64,000 nt of DNA, taken from the NCBI RefSeq assembly GCF_000725385.1, contig NZ_CP008884.1:2046001-2110000 (forward strand), written 5' to 3'. A program made the translations under genes and the position numbers. The DNA is from Dyella japonica A8 (GTDB taxonomy: Bacteria > Pseudomonadota > Gammaproteobacteria > Xanthomonadales > Rhodanobacteraceae). Shown here one piece after another: positions 37,200 through 49,128 of the stretch (its first letter is position 1; each line of letters opens with the position of its first letter). The notes under the pieces are model-generated. The model did no database searches and was not told the origin of the DNA. It saw only the letters and a program-made list of their open reading frames with translations.

Positions 37200-38450
37200 A
37201 TGCACGGTGGACAGCCGGATCACTGGGAGGGGCGCGCGTTGCGTCAGTGGCTACGAGCTTGGTTCACCCCGGCGCCGGATTCGCTGGTGGCCATCAGCAT
37301 CCAGAAGGGCAAGTCGCCCTGGGTGGATGCCGTCCACCTGTTGTGGTCGGTGTGGGTGTTCGTCATTCCGGCGTTCGACAAGTACACCTGGCATTGGGCG
37401 CTGTTCACGCTGGCCACCTACCCGGTGTTCCTGCTGCTGTATGCGAAGTGCTGCCTCAGCTCGCGCCATCGTTCGCACTACTACGCCTTCGGCCTGGTGG
37501 TCATGTCGATGGTGCTGCTGCCGTTCTACCCCAGTGCGCTGACCTATTTCGTCTACGGCACCATCATGCTGCGCAGCTGCCGGATGGAGCTGAGCCGCTA
37601 CATGGCTTTGCTGGTGGTGCTGAACATCCTGCTCCTCACGGAAGTGACGTTGCTGCATTACGCGTGGCAGGCGGTGATCTGGATACCGGTGACGTCCATC
37701 ATCATCGGCCTGGTCGTGCATGCCGAGCGCCAGAGTGACGAGAAGGAGGCCGAGCTCCGCCTTTCGCATGACGAGGTGCGCCGCCTTGCGGCACTGGCCG
37801 AACGCGAACGCATCGGGCGCGACCTGCACGACCTGCTCGGTCACACCTTGTCGCTGATCACGCTGAAACTGGAGCTGTCACGCAAGTTGTTCGACCGCGA
37901 CAGCGAAGCGGCGAAGCGCGAGCTGACCGAAGCGGAGCGCGTGGCTCGCCACGCACTGTCGGAAGTGCGTTCCGCCGTGTCCAACATCCGCGCCACCGAT
38001 CTGGCCGCGGAGCTTGCCGCCGCGCGCCTGATGCTGGAGTCCTCGGCCGTGTCGTTCGAATGCGGCGAGCTGCCGCCTTCGTTGCCGGTCGAGGTGGAGC
38101 GTGGCCTGGCGCTGGTGTTGCGCGAGGCCGTGACGAACATTGCGCGGCATGCGCGGGCCAACCGTGCGCAGGTGAGCACCAGCGTGGCAAACCAGAGCCT
38201 GCGCCTGTGCATCGAAGACAACGGCCGGGGTGGCGTCGAGGCGCATGGCAATGGCCTCAAGGGCATGCGCGAACGCGTGTGCGCACTTGGCGGCACGCTC
38301 GACGTCATCTCGCCACCGGGGCACGGTACGCGCCTGGACATCACCGTGCCGTTGCGTCCACGGCCGCTGCTGCGCGAGCGCACACCGGAAGGCGAAGCGC
38401 CAACGGGCAACGCAACGGACTGGACGCCGCAGGAGCGGCACGCGACATGA
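37200..38450 (+). CDS. DesK-like sensor histidine kinase, first paralogue
   Basis: A 416-residue HPK7-class kinase. About five membrane helices (35-175) form a membrane-embedded sensor without a large extracellular domain. The dimerisation and phosphoacceptor helix ERERIGRDLHDLLGHTLSL has the phospho-His at residue 210. The HATPase domain shows an N-box (REAVTNIARHA), EDNGRGG and GMRERV. This architecture suits sensing of membrane state or of a lipophilic compound. Its stop codon overlaps the start of the second kinase (ATGA). It lies between an ABC-2 exporter and the regulator gene, which suggests exporter control. Confidence 0.92.
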   Translation: MHGGQPDHWEGRALRQWLRAWFTPAPDSLVAISIQKGKSPWVDAVHLLWSVWVFVIPAFDKYTWHWALFTLATYPVFLLLYAKCCLSSRHRSHYYAFGLVVMSMVLLPFYPSALTYFVYGTIMLRSCRMELSRYMALLVVLNILLLTEVTLLHYAWQAVIWIPVTSIIIGLVVHAERQSDEKEAELRLSHDEVRRLAALAERERIGRDLHDLLGHTLSLITLKLELSRKLFDRDSEAAKRELTEAERVARHALSEVRSAVSNIRATDLAAELAAARLMLESSAVSFECGELPPSLPVEVERGLALVLREAVTNIARHARANRAQVSTSVANQSLRLCIEDNGRGGVEAHGNGLKGMRERVCALGGTLDVISPPGHGTRLDITVPLRPRPLLRERTPEGEAPTGNATDWTPQERHAT

Positions 38451-39628
38451 TGGCCTGGCTCAAGCCCCATCCCGATTCCCTACTGGGAAAACTGGGTTCG
38501 CCGAGCTACCTGCGCTGGGAGGCGATGGCCAACCTGGTCTGGATGGCCGCGCTGTTCATCGGGCCCGTCGTCGATGCCAAATCCGACTGGACGCGCTGGT
38601 TGCCGCCCACCCTCATCTCGGCGCCGCTCTACCTGTACTTCCATTTCAAGGTGTACACCGGGCCGTATCGCCAACTGCCCTGGTACGCGGCCGCCATGGC
38701 CATCACCGGGCTCATCGTGTGGCCGTTCAATGGCGTGGCCCTGGGTTATGCGATGTCGGCGGCGATGTGCCTGGCCTACCTGCCGTCGTTGCGCCGGTGG
38801 TTGACGGCGCTGCTGATCCTGGCGGTGCCGACCGCCATCGTGGCCCAGCAGCGGCATGTCTCGCCCTGGATCATGCTGCTGGTGGGTTTTGTCGCGGTGC
38901 TGTCCGGCTTCGGGCATTTCCTGCGCATGAACAACTACCGCCGGGACGCCGCGCTGCGTCTCTCGCAGGAAGAAGTGCGCCGCCTGGCGACCTTGGCCGA
39001 GCGCGAGCGCATCGGGCGCGACCTGCACGACTTGCTGGGGCATACCTTGTCGTTGGTGACCATCAAATCGGAGCTGGCGCGCAGGCTGGCGCTCATCGAT
39101 CCCGAGCGCGCCCAGCGGGAAATGGAGGAAGTGGAGCGTGTCGCGCGTCATGCCCTGGCAGAGGTGCGCACGGCGGTCACCGGCATGCGGCGCGGCGACC
39201 TCGCGGCGGAGCTGGTGTCCGCGCGCCTCATGCTCGAGGCATCGGGCGTCGGTTTCAGCGGCACCCTGCCGGAGGGCGTGTGCCTGCCCACGCAAGTCGA
39301 GGCCCCGCTGGCGCTGGTGTTGCGCGAAGCGGCCACCAATATCCATCGCCATGCGAAGGCGCAGTCGGCCAAGGTCGACTTCATCGTCGACAAGGAACAC
39401 TTTCAGATGCAGGTCAGCGACGACGGCTGCGGCGGCCTGAGTGCGCATGGCAATGGCGTGAGCGGTATGCGCGAACGCATCCGCGCGCTGGGCGGCAACC
39501 TGCAGATCGATTCGCCGCCGCGCCGCGGCACCGTGCTGACGGTACGCGTTCCCCTGAAGCAGGACAGGGTTGCCGGCGTCGCAGCGGATGCGCCGTCCGT
39601 GGAGTTGAACAACAGGAGTGCTGCATGA
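38447..39628 (+). CDS. DesK-like sensor histidine kinase, second paralogue
   Basis: A 393-residue paralogue of the previous kinase, with the same order: membrane helices (about 28-150), phosphoacceptor helix ERERIGRDLHDLLGH with His194, and an ATPase domain (REAATNIHRHA, SDDGCGG, GMRERI). The kinase cores are close to each other, while the membrane sensors differ, so the pair probably integrates two signals into one regulator. ATG 38447 overlaps the previous stop by four bases, and its own stop overlaps the regulator start in the same way. The open frame upstream of 38447 is a shadow of the first kinase gene. Confidence 0.92.
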   Translation: MMAWLKPHPDSLLGKLGSPSYLRWEAMANLVWMAALFIGPVVDAKSDWTRWLPPTLISAPLYLYFHFKVYTGPYRQLPWYAAAMAITGLIVWPFNGVALGYAMSAAMCLAYLPSLRRWLTALLILAVPTAIVAQQRHVSPWIMLLVGFVAVLSGFGHFLRMNNYRRDAALRLSQEEVRRLATLAERERIGRDLHDLLGHTLSLVTIKSELARRLALIDPERAQREMEEVERVARHALAEVRTAVTGMRRGDLAAELVSARLMLEASGVGFSGTLPEGVCLPTQVEAPLALVLREAATNIHRHAKAQSAKVDFIVDKEHFQMQVSDDGCGGLSAHGNGVSGMRERIRALGGNLQIDSPPRRGTVLTVRVPLKQDRVAGVAADAPSVELNNRSAA

Positions 39629-40227
39629 TTCGTGTATTGCTGGCCGAAGACCAGGCGATGGTGCGCGGTGCGCTGTCCGCGCTGCTCAACCTTGAAAGCG
39701 ACATCGAGGTGCTGGGTTCCGCGGCCGATGGCGAAGCGGCCTGGCGCGAGCTGCAGCGGCTGAAGCCGGACGTGCTGGTCACCGACATCGAAATGCCGGG
39801 GCTCACCGGGCTGGAACTGGCCCAGCGCATCCAGCGCCATGAGCTGCCGATGAAGGTGATCATCGTCACCACGTTCGCGCGGCCGGGCTTCCTGCGCCGC
39901 GCGCTGGATGCCGGCGTGTCCGGCTATCTGCTGAAGGATGCGCCGGCCGAGAACCTCGCTGAGGCCTTGCGCATGGTGCATCGGGGCGGGCGCGCCATCG
40001 ATCCGCAGCTGGCACTGGAAGCCTGGTCGGAGGCCGATCCGCTCAACGACCGCGAGCGCCAGGTGCTGCGACTGGCGGGCGAGGGGCAATCGGCCAACGA
40101 CATCGCCACCCAGCTCAACCTGTCACATGGCACGGTGCGCAATTACCTGTCCGAGGCCATCGGCAAGCTAGGCGCCGCCAATCGCATCGAGGCCTATCGG
40201 CTCGCGCGCCAGAAAGGCTGGTTGTAG
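39625..40227 (+). CDS. NarL/DesR-family response regulator
   Basis: A 200-residue regulator. The receiver domain (1-120) has the acidic pocket AEDQ, the phosphoacceptor Asp54 in TDIEMPG, and the conserved Thr/Lys (VTTF, LLKDAPAE). The C-terminal LuxR-type helix-turn-helix (about 138-200) has LNDRERQVLRLAGEGQSANDIA and SHGTVRNYLSEAIGKLGA. It is the last gene of the kinase pair and probably controls the upstream ABC-2 exporter genes. ATG 39625 overlaps the stop of the second kinase, with AACAGGAG upstream. Confidence 0.95.
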   Translation: MIRVLLAEDQAMVRGALSALLNLESDIEVLGSAADGEAAWRELQRLKPDVLVTDIEMPGLTGLELAQRIQRHELPMKVIIVTTFARPGFLRRALDAGVSGYLLKDAPAENLAEALRMVHRGGRAIDPQLALEAWSEADPLNDRERQVLRLAGEGQSANDIATQLNLSHGTVRNYLSEAIGKLGAANRIEAYRLARQKGWL

Positions 40228-40286
40228 CCAGCGCGCGCCCGTTCGGGTGCAATGGCCACCGGAACGTTTCCGCGAGTGCGCCCTTG

Positions 40287-41492
40287 ATGCCCACGTTGTT
40301 TCGATGGATGGCCCGATGGGCGTGGCTCTGCCTCGCCGCCGCGGTGGCGGCCTGCGCCGGCAAGCCAACGCCGCTGGCCAACGATGCCTATGTGTGGCAA
40401 CGCCAGTGGACGCCATCGCTCGCGCGTGCAGTGGCGGACGACGGTGGCTCCGTGCGTGCGTGGCGCGTACTGGCCGCCGAGATGGATGCGCGAGGCCAGT
40501 GGCGAACTTTCACGCCGGACGGGAAGGTGCTGGCGGCCAGCGGCAAACCGGTGGTTGCCGTGGTGCGCATCGAAGGGCAGTTGCAGCAATGGGATGAAGC
40601 GGCCTTGCTGGCGAACGTGCAGGCCGTGCTCACCGTGTGGCGACAACAGCCGTTTGCGTTTGCCGGTGTGGAGATCGACCACGACTGCGCGACCTCGCGA
40701 CTGCCGGCTTACGCACATTTTCTGCAAGCGTTGCGCCCGTCGCTGGCGTCGCGCGAACGGCTTTCGATCACGGCCTTGCCGACGTGGCTGGACAGCGCGG
40801 ACCTGGACAAGCTGATCGCGCAGGCCGATGAAAGTGTCCTGCAGGTGCATGCCGTGCAGTCGCCGCGCGCCGGTCTGTTCAATCCTGATACCGCGCGCAC
40901 CTGGTCGGCCGCTTACGCACGGCACACGCACAAGCCGTGGCGCGTGGCCTTGCCTGCGTATGGCACGCGGGTGAGCTGGGACGAACAGGGACGGGTGGCC
41001 TCCATTGAGAGCGAGCGGCCCACGCTCATGGGGGCGGAGGATTCCCGTGAGCTCTTTGCCGAGCCACGGACCATGCAGCGTTTCGTGGCGGCTTTGGAAA
41101 AGGATGCGCCGCGCGGCCTGACGGGCATCGTGTGGTTCCGTCTGCCAACCGGCGACGACGCGCGGGCGTGGAGCGGGGCGAGCTGGCGGGCGGTACTCGG
41201 CCGTCAGCCTTTGCTGGCATCGCTGACGGCCGTGGCCAGTGGCACGGACGATCCGCAGCGTTACGACGTGCGGCTGGTGAACGATGGCGATGCCGACCTG
41301 CCGTTGCCCTCACTGATCCGCATCGACGGCGCGTGCATGGCCGCCGATGGCATCAACGGCTATGCCTTGCAGCGTGGTGCGTCCGGTCTCTATCTGCAGC
41401 GCGTGCGGGTGGGTGTGCTGCGCGCGGGGCGCCAGCAAGCGGCTGGATGGCTGCGCTGCGAAGCCGCCCCGGCGCTGCACATCGAGTCCTGA
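40287..41492 (+). CDS. DUF3142-type lipoprotein
   Basis: A 401-residue protein with a lipoprotein signal peptide; the lipobox Cys is residue 23 (VAAC-AG). The body resembles DUF3142 proteins, which have a TIM-barrel-like, glycoside-hydrolase-like core (ANDAYVWQRQW, AGVEIDHDCATSRL with an acidic pair, AFPAYG-like LPAYGTRV, GIVWFRLP). The function is unknown; carbohydrate binding or cleavage is possible. It is followed 72 bases later by a large unrecognised gene on the same strand, likely one operon. ATG 40287 was chosen over the preceding TTG. Confidence 0.72.
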   Translation: MPTLFRWMARWAWLCLAAAVAACAGKPTPLANDAYVWQRQWTPSLARAVADDGGSVRAWRVLAAEMDARGQWRTFTPDGKVLAASGKPVVAVVRIEGQLQQWDEAALLANVQAVLTVWRQQPFAFAGVEIDHDCATSRLPAYAHFLQALRPSLASRERLSITALPTWLDSADLDKLIAQADESVLQVHAVQSPRAGLFNPDTARTWSAAYARHTHKPWRVALPAYGTRVSWDEQGRVASIESERPTLMGAEDSRELFAEPRTMQRFVAALEKDAPRGLTGIVWFRLPTGDDARAWSGASWRAVLGRQPLLASLTAVASGTDDPQRYDVRLVNDGDADLPLPSLIRIDGACMAADGINGYALQRGASGLYLQRVRVGVLRAGRQQAAGWLRCEAAPALHIES

Positions 41493-41564
41493 CCGCTGCA
41501 CGCGCGGGCTTTCCGCCATAATCGCGGGAACTGGGCCCGGAACGCCCTTTGATCAGGTGAAACC

Positions 41565-44018
41565 ATGTTGAAGCGCCAATGGATCGTCGCTGCGGTGGTG
41601 GCCGGCCTCGCCGGTGCCGTTGCCTGGGCCTGTGGCCCCATGTTCCCTAACCAGCTGCTGGATCAGCGCGAGGCGACGCTCAAGTTTGTGCCGCAGAACA
41701 GCTTCGCGTTCGAGGCGCAGCATTTGCTGCCGGCGACTGACAAGCTGGTCGGCAGCGAGCCCCCTCCGTATGGCGGCGACGACAAGAAGGGCGATGACGC
41801 CGAAGCCACATCGCTGGGCGTGTCCGTGGCGCAACTGGCCCGGATCAAGACGCTGCGCGATCTTCACACCGGCGACGAGGCATTCGAGCAGGGCAAGGAT
41901 CTGCCTGCCGACCTGCGCGCCTACGTGGCGGGTGCGCTCGATTTCACCCGGGACCAACAGGACGAAGCCGCTGCCCGCTTCGAGCAGGTATTGGCCTTGC
42001 CGCCGGATCAGGCGAAGCTGCGCTCGGTCTGGGCCGCCTACATGCTGGGCCGCATCCATGCAGAAAAAGCCCACGACGCAGCATCCAACGCCGCCGTGTT
42101 CCAGCGCGAGCGCGCGGCCGCCGCCAAGGCCTTCGAGCTGGCACGCACGCGCGCGGTCGATGGCGCATCCGATACGCAGGGCCTAGCCGTGTCCAGCTTC
42201 GGTGAAGAAGCGCGGCTCTATCTCTATGACCATGGCGCGCAGTGCAGCTGGGGCGATCTCTATGGCACGCCGGCGGATGCCGTCGACGGTGCAGACAGTG
42301 CCAGCGACAACGAAGCAGACCGTCATGCCCCGACCAAAGACGCCGGCTGCGGCAATGGCCTGACGGCGGACGATCTCAAGCGCGCCATCACGCTCTATGC
42401 GGCGCAGGCGGGGCACCAGTCCGACAGTGCAGTGAACTCGTTGGCGGCCGTAGCCGACTTCAGCATGCGTCAGCCGCATCTGGCCGATCAGCTGATCGAT
42501 AGTCCGGTACCGCAGCGCCTGTTGGTCGCTTATGTGCTGGCGCGCATGGGCGGCGAATCGGACGATACCGCAGCGAACGCCACCAAGCCGAAGATCGATC
42601 CCCGCCTGACCGCGTTGGTGCAGGCCATCGAAAAGCGTGGGCTGGACCATGTTGCCGGTGCCGACCGGCTCGCCTCGCTGGCCTACCAGGTGGGCAACTA
42701 CGACCTGGCGACCCGACTGGTCGACAAGTCCTCCGGCCCATTGGCTGAGTGGGTGCGCGCGAAGCTCGCGCTGCAGAAGGGCGACATGGCTGCCGCGAAC
42801 GCGGCGTATGCCGCAGCGGCAAAGGCCTTCCCCAAGGCGGATGATCCGCAGGCCGCCATCGAGCCTGCCAACGCCCAGCTGATCTCCGGCGAACACGGCG
42901 TGCTGGCGCTGGCGCGCGGCGAGTACGTCGTGGCGATGGGCCACCTGTACGACGCTGGGTTGGCTGTCGGTGGAGATGGCAACCAGTACGACGAGTACGG
43001 CGACACGGCCGGCACGGGATACGGTAATGACGCCATGTACGTGGCTGAGCGCGTGCTTACGACCGATGAGCTGAAGGCCTTCGTGGACGCACGCGCGCCT
43101 GCTTCCCCGGTGCCCGAAAGAAAGAAGGACGAGCACGGCTACGAGCTTTCAGCGCCGTTTCCACTGGCGGACAATCTGCGATATGTACTCGGTCGCCGCC
43201 TGATGCGCGCGGGCCGTTATGACGAGGCACTGTCGTATCTCCCCGCAGACGACGATATCCGCATCGGTTCGTATGACGAGAACCACACGTTGAAGCCTGC
43301 CGGGTTGCGCAGCAAGGCACGCGCCTATGCGCAGGCCCTGGGCAACAGCAAGCATGCGTGGACGGATATCGGCAAGGCCCAGGGGCTGTACGCGGCGGCT
43401 GTGATCGCGCGCGAGGACGGCATGGAAATCCTCGGCTACGAGCAGAGCCCTGACTTTCACGACAATGGCGGCTCGTTCCAGGGCGGCAGTGGACAGGCGC
43501 CCGACTCGCTGAAGCAGGCCTATGTGACCGATGGCGAGCGTCAACGCTATGCCGAGAGCGTGGCCAAGCCCGACTACCGCTTCCACTACCGCTACATTGC
43601 CGCGGACGAGGCATCGCAGGCAGCGGACCTGCTGCCGCCGCGCTCGCAGGCCTTTGCCGCGGTGCTGTGCCAAGCCACCGGCTGGATGCTGGATGGGCCG
43701 CCGGACTACGAAGACCACTACCAGTACTACGGCGATCCCGCCCCCAGCCAGCCGTCCGAACGGGTGCGCCGCGCCACCGCGCTTTACCAGCGCTACGTGA
43801 AGCAGGGGCCGTACGTGGATTGGGCGGCCGACTTCGGCCGCGACTGCGAGGAGCCTGATTTCGACAGCGCCCGCGCGCTCAAGCGCTCCCAGCAGGTGAG
43901 GGCGGTGAAGCACGCGGTGCGCCACTACTTCCCGTTCGAGCTGGGTGCTTTCGTGGTGGTCGTGGCGGGTTTCGCGGCCTGGCTGGTGCGCCGCAGGAAG
44001 CGAAAAGCGGTGCGTTGA
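41565..44018 (+). CDS. Large exported, C-terminally membrane-anchored protein of unknown function
   Basis: An 817-residue protein with a signal peptide or N-terminal anchor (1-22, ending near AWACGP) and a C-terminal membrane helix (about 788-808, ELGAFVVVVAGFAAWLVRR) followed by a basic tail, so the bulk is probably periplasmic. The middle is rich in Ala and helical pairs that look like degenerate tetratricopeptide repeats (ARFEQVLALPPDQAKLRSVWAAYMLGR-type spacing, split here by short linkers). I did not recognise a catalytic motif. It follows the DUF3142 lipoprotein gene and may work with it at the cell envelope. The function is not known. Confidence 0.7.
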   Translation: MLKRQWIVAAVVAGLAGAVAWACGPMFPNQLLDQREATLKFVPQNSFAFEAQHLLPATDKLVGSEPPPYGGDDKKGDDAEATSLGVSVAQLARIKTLRDLHTGDEAFEQGKDLPADLRAYVAGALDFTRDQQDEAAARFEQVLALPPDQAKLRSVWAAYMLGRIHAEKAHDAASNAAVFQRERAAAAKAFELARTRAVDGASDTQGLAVSSFGEEARLYLYDHGAQCSWGDLYGTPADAVDGADSASDNEADRHAPTKDAGCGNGLTADDLKRAITLYAAQAGHQSDSAVNSLAAVADFSMRQPHLADQLIDSPVPQRLLVAYVLARMGGESDDTAANATKPKIDPRLTALVQAIEKRGLDHVAGADRLASLAYQVGNYDLATRLVDKSSGPLAEWVRAKLALQKGDMAAANAAYAAAAKAFPKADDPQAAIEPANAQLISGEHGVLALARGEYVVAMGHLYDAGLAVGGDGNQYDEYGDTAGTGYGNDAMYVAERVLTTDELKAFVDARAPASPVPERKKDEHGYELSAPFPLADNLRYVLGRRLMRAGRYDEALSYLPADDDIRIGSYDENHTLKPAGLRSKARAYAQALGNSKHAWTDIGKAQGLYAAAVIAREDGMEILGYEQSPDFHDNGGSFQGGSGQAPDSLKQAYVTDGERQRYAESVAKPDYRFHYRYIAADEASQAADLLPPRSQAFAAVLCQATGWMLDGPPDYEDHYQYYGDPAPSQPSERVRRATALYQRYVKQGPYVDWAADFGRDCEEPDFDSARALKRSQQVRAVKHAVRHYFPFELGAFVVVVAGFAAWLVRRRKRKAVR

Positions 44019-44027
44019 GCGCCTCTC

Positions 44028-44063
44028 CCTCACCGTCATTCCCGCTTTCGCGGGAATGACGGT
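44028..44063. repeat. Single REP-like long perfect hairpin
   Basis: A 16-bp perfect stem with a TTTC loop, starting 10 bases after the preceding stop codon. It is one palindromic unit of the same family, not an inverted pair. It may end or stabilise the upstream transcript. Confidence 0.85.
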
Positions 44064-44170
44064 GAGGTAACTTGGGAGCAGAGGGAGCTCGAGAACAGGC
44101 TCCGCAGGGCAGGGCAGGGCAGGGTGGGGTTTTGCGCGATAATGGCGCATTCGTCGCCAATGCCCCGCCC

Positions 44171-46487
<2,317 letters not shown>

Positions 46488-46525
46488 GGCGGCCACCCCC
46501 GGGTCATGATGCGTTTCATAAGCAC

Positions 46526-46623
46526 CGTCATTCCTGCGAAAGCAGGAATCCAGCGACTTTCAGGCACGTGACCCTGCCGGTGCGCCCCAAAGGCACTGGA
46601 TTCCTGCTTTCGCAGGAATGACG
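46526..46623. repeat. Inverted pair of REP-like hairpins
   Basis: TTCCTGCGAAAGCAGGAA units facing each other, a variant stem where C-T/A-G changes keep the pairing. It lies in the 331-base gap 46488-46818 that also holds the yajC promoter region. Confidence 0.87.
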
Positions 46624-46818
46624 GTCAGGGGGTGTGAGGGAACCTTCGGTGTTCCATACCGGTCCAGCCCCTTGGAAACCGCCCACCCCGACGCCAGAAC
46701 CTTTGCCGGGTGGGCCTTGCGACGCATGCAGGGCCCGGGGGCGCGTGGCATAATCCACGATCTTTTATCAGGTGTTGTCAGAAAACTCTGTCAATACCGC
46801 TACTTGCGAGACAAGCTG

Positions 46819-47154
46819 ATGAATCTTCCGATGTCGTTCGTGGTGGCCCAGGCCGCTCCTGCAGCCGGCCCGCAGGGCAATCCGCTGTTTGGCCTGGCCC
46901 TGCCGATCCTGCTGCTGGTGGTCATGTTCTTCGTCATGATCCGCCCGCAGATGAAGCGCCAGAAGGAGCATCGCGCGATGGTCTCCGCGCTGGCCAAGGG
47001 CGACGAAGTGGTCACCAACGGTGGCATCGCCGGCCGCGTGGAAGAGATCGGTGAGAGCTTCATCACGGTCGAAATTGCGCCGAACGTGAAGATCAAGCTG
47101 CAGAAGGGCGCGGTGCAGCAGGTCCTGCCCAAGGGCACGCTGAAGTCGTCCTGA
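46819..47154 (+). CDS. yajC: Sec translocase accessory protein YajC
   Basis: A 111-residue inner-membrane protein with one transmembrane helix (about 21-45, LFGLALPILLLVVMFFVMI) and the conserved RPQMKRQKEH and GDEVVTNGGIAG blocks. It binds SecDF and the SecYEG translocon. It heads the yajC-secD-secF operon. ATG 46819 is used; a second in-frame ATG (46831) is an alternative start. Confidence 0.95.
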   Translation: MNLPMSFVVAQAAPAAGPQGNPLFGLALPILLLVVMFFVMIRPQMKRQKEHRAMVSALAKGDEVVTNGGIAGRVEEIGESFITVEIAPNVKIKLQKGAVQQVLPKGTLKSS

Positions 47155-47243
47155 CGACTTGCCGGGGTGGAGGGGCCCCGGTCCACACGATGCATTGCTC
47201 GCCGCGGCCCGCCTCATGCCGCGGCTTTTGACGGATTCAAGGC

Positions 47244-49115
47244 ATGAGTGATTTTCCACGCTGGAAATATGCGCTGGTCGCCATCGTATTGGTGCTCGGC
47301 ATTGTCTACGCGTTGCCCAACGTGTTCCTGCCGGTGCCTGCCGTGCAGATCACGGCCAACCGCAACGGCACGGTCGACCAGGCACTTGAGCAGAAGGTGT
47401 CCGATGCGCTGAAGAAGGCGAGCGTCGCCAGCACCGGCATCGAGCTCAATGGCGACCATCTGCTCGCCAGCTTCGCCAACCCCGACGTGCAGAAGAGCGC
47501 CTCCGACGCGATCAAGGCCGCGCTGGGCGACGACTACACGGTGGCGTTCAACCTCAAGTCCACAGTGCCGCACTGGCTGACCACCATCGGTGCGAAGTCG
47601 ATGCCGCTGGGCCTGGACCTGCAGGGCGGCGTGCACTTCCTCATGCAGGTCGATCAGGATGACGTGATCGACAAGCAGGAAACGCGCTATGCGGACGACA
47701 TCCGCAGCCTGCTGCGCGAAAAGAACATCCGCTACGACTCGGTGGTGCGCAACGCGCAGCGCGGGCAGGGTGTGTCGGTGGTGCTGAAGTCCGCCGAGGA
47801 CCGCACGGCCGCCGCCAACGTCATCGCCGCCGACTATCCGGACCTCACCCTGACGGACGGCCCCGCCACCGGCGACCGCTTCCCGATCAATGCCGTGGTG
47901 CGCCCGGACAAGCTGCGCGAGCTGTCGGTCAATACCATTCGCCAGAACCTGGGCACGCTGCGCAACCGTATCAACGCGCTGGGCGTGTCCGAGCCGATCA
48001 TCCAGCAGCAGGGTGAGAGCCGCATCGTGGTCGAGCTGGCCGGCGTGCAGGACACCGCCGAGGCCAAGAAGATCATCGGTGCCACCGCCACGCTGGAATA
48101 CCGTTCGGGCTATGGCACGCCGCAGCAGGCCATTGACGCTGCGCGCAGCGGCATCGTTCCGCCCGACGCGCGCCTCTACAAGGATCGCGACGGCCGTCCG
48201 TACCTGCTGAGCAAGAACATCATCGTCACCGGTGACCAGCTCGTGGACGCCTCGTCCAGCTTCGACCAGCAGAGCGGCAGCCCCGCCGTGTCGGTCACGC
48301 TGAACACCGCCGGTGCCAAGAAGATGCTGGACTTCACCACCGGCAACGTCGGCAAGCCGATGGGCGTGGTGTATGTGGAGCGCGTGGTCGACACCAAGGT
48401 CGTCGACGGCAAGGAAGTGCGCACGCCGAAGATCACCGAGGAAGTGATCAACTACGCCACCATCAATGGCGTGTTCGGCAAGAACTTCCAGACCACCGGC
48501 CTGCGTAGTCCGAAGGAAGCTTCCGAGCTGGCGCTGCTGCTCAAGGGTGGTTCGCTCGCCGCGCCGGTCGATATCGTGGAAGAGCGCGTGATCGGCCCCA
48601 GTCTGGGCCAGGACAACATCGCCAAGGGCCTGCGCGCCGTGACCCTGGGCCTTGCCCTGGTGCTGCTTGCTGCTGCCTTTTACTACAAGCTCTTCGGCCT
48701 GGTGGCCGACGTGGCGCTGTTCTTCAACCTGGTGATCCTGATCGCCGTGATGTCGGCCGTCGGTGTGACACTGACCATGCCGGGCATCGCCGGTATCGTG
48801 CTGACGCTGGGTATGGCGATCGACGCGAACGTGCTGATCTGCGAACGCATACGCGAAGAGTTGCGCAACGGCTCCTCGCCGCACGCCGCGATCCGCGCCG
48901 GTTACGACAAGGCGTGGGCCACCATTCTCGACGCCAACGTCACTCACCTGATCGCCGCGCTGGCGCTGACCACGATGGGCTCGGGCCCGATCAAGGGCTT
49001 CGGCGTGACGCTGCTGATCGGTATCCTGACCTCGATGTTCACCTCGGTCACCGTGACGCACGCGATCACCGCGTTGATCCATGGTCATCGCAAGCTCAAG
49101 ACGCTGTCGGTCTGA
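47244..49115 (+). CDS. secD: Protein translocase subunit SecD
   Basis: A 623-residue membrane protein that uses proton motive force to pull exported proteins through the translocon. An N-terminal membrane helix (10-28) leads to the large periplasmic P1 domain with GLDLQGGVHFLMQVD. The C-terminal six-helix bundle has GMAIDANVLICERIREELRNG, the SecD signature with proton-relay acidic residues. It lies 89 bases after yajC and 13 before secF. Confidence 0.97.
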   Translation: MSDFPRWKYALVAIVLVLGIVYALPNVFLPVPAVQITANRNGTVDQALEQKVSDALKKASVASTGIELNGDHLLASFANPDVQKSASDAIKAALGDDYTVAFNLKSTVPHWLTTIGAKSMPLGLDLQGGVHFLMQVDQDDVIDKQETRYADDIRSLLREKNIRYDSVVRNAQRGQGVSVVLKSAEDRTAAANVIAADYPDLTLTDGPATGDRFPINAVVRPDKLRELSVNTIRQNLGTLRNRINALGVSEPIIQQQGESRIVVELAGVQDTAEAKKIIGATATLEYRSGYGTPQQAIDAARSGIVPPDARLYKDRDGRPYLLSKNIIVTGDQLVDASSSFDQQSGSPAVSVTLNTAGAKKMLDFTTGNVGKPMGVVYVERVVDTKVVDGKEVRTPKITEEVINYATINGVFGKNFQTTGLRSPKEASELALLLKGGSLAAPVDIVEERVIGPSLGQDNIAKGLRAVTLGLALVLLAAAFYYKLFGLVADVALFFNLVILIAVMSAVGVTLTMPGIAGIVLTLGMAIDANVLICERIREELRNGSSPHAAIRAGYDKAWATILDANVTHLIAALALTTMGSGPIKGFGVTLLIGILTSMFTSVTVTHAITALIHGHRKLKTLSV

Positions 49116-49128
49116 GGAATAGACAAAG

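Noticed and set aside
38230..39624. A longer response-regulator fusion starting inside the kinases
   Set aside because: The frame is a shadow of the two kinase genes; the regulator starts at ATG 39625 with a ribosome-binding site and the usual four-base overlap.
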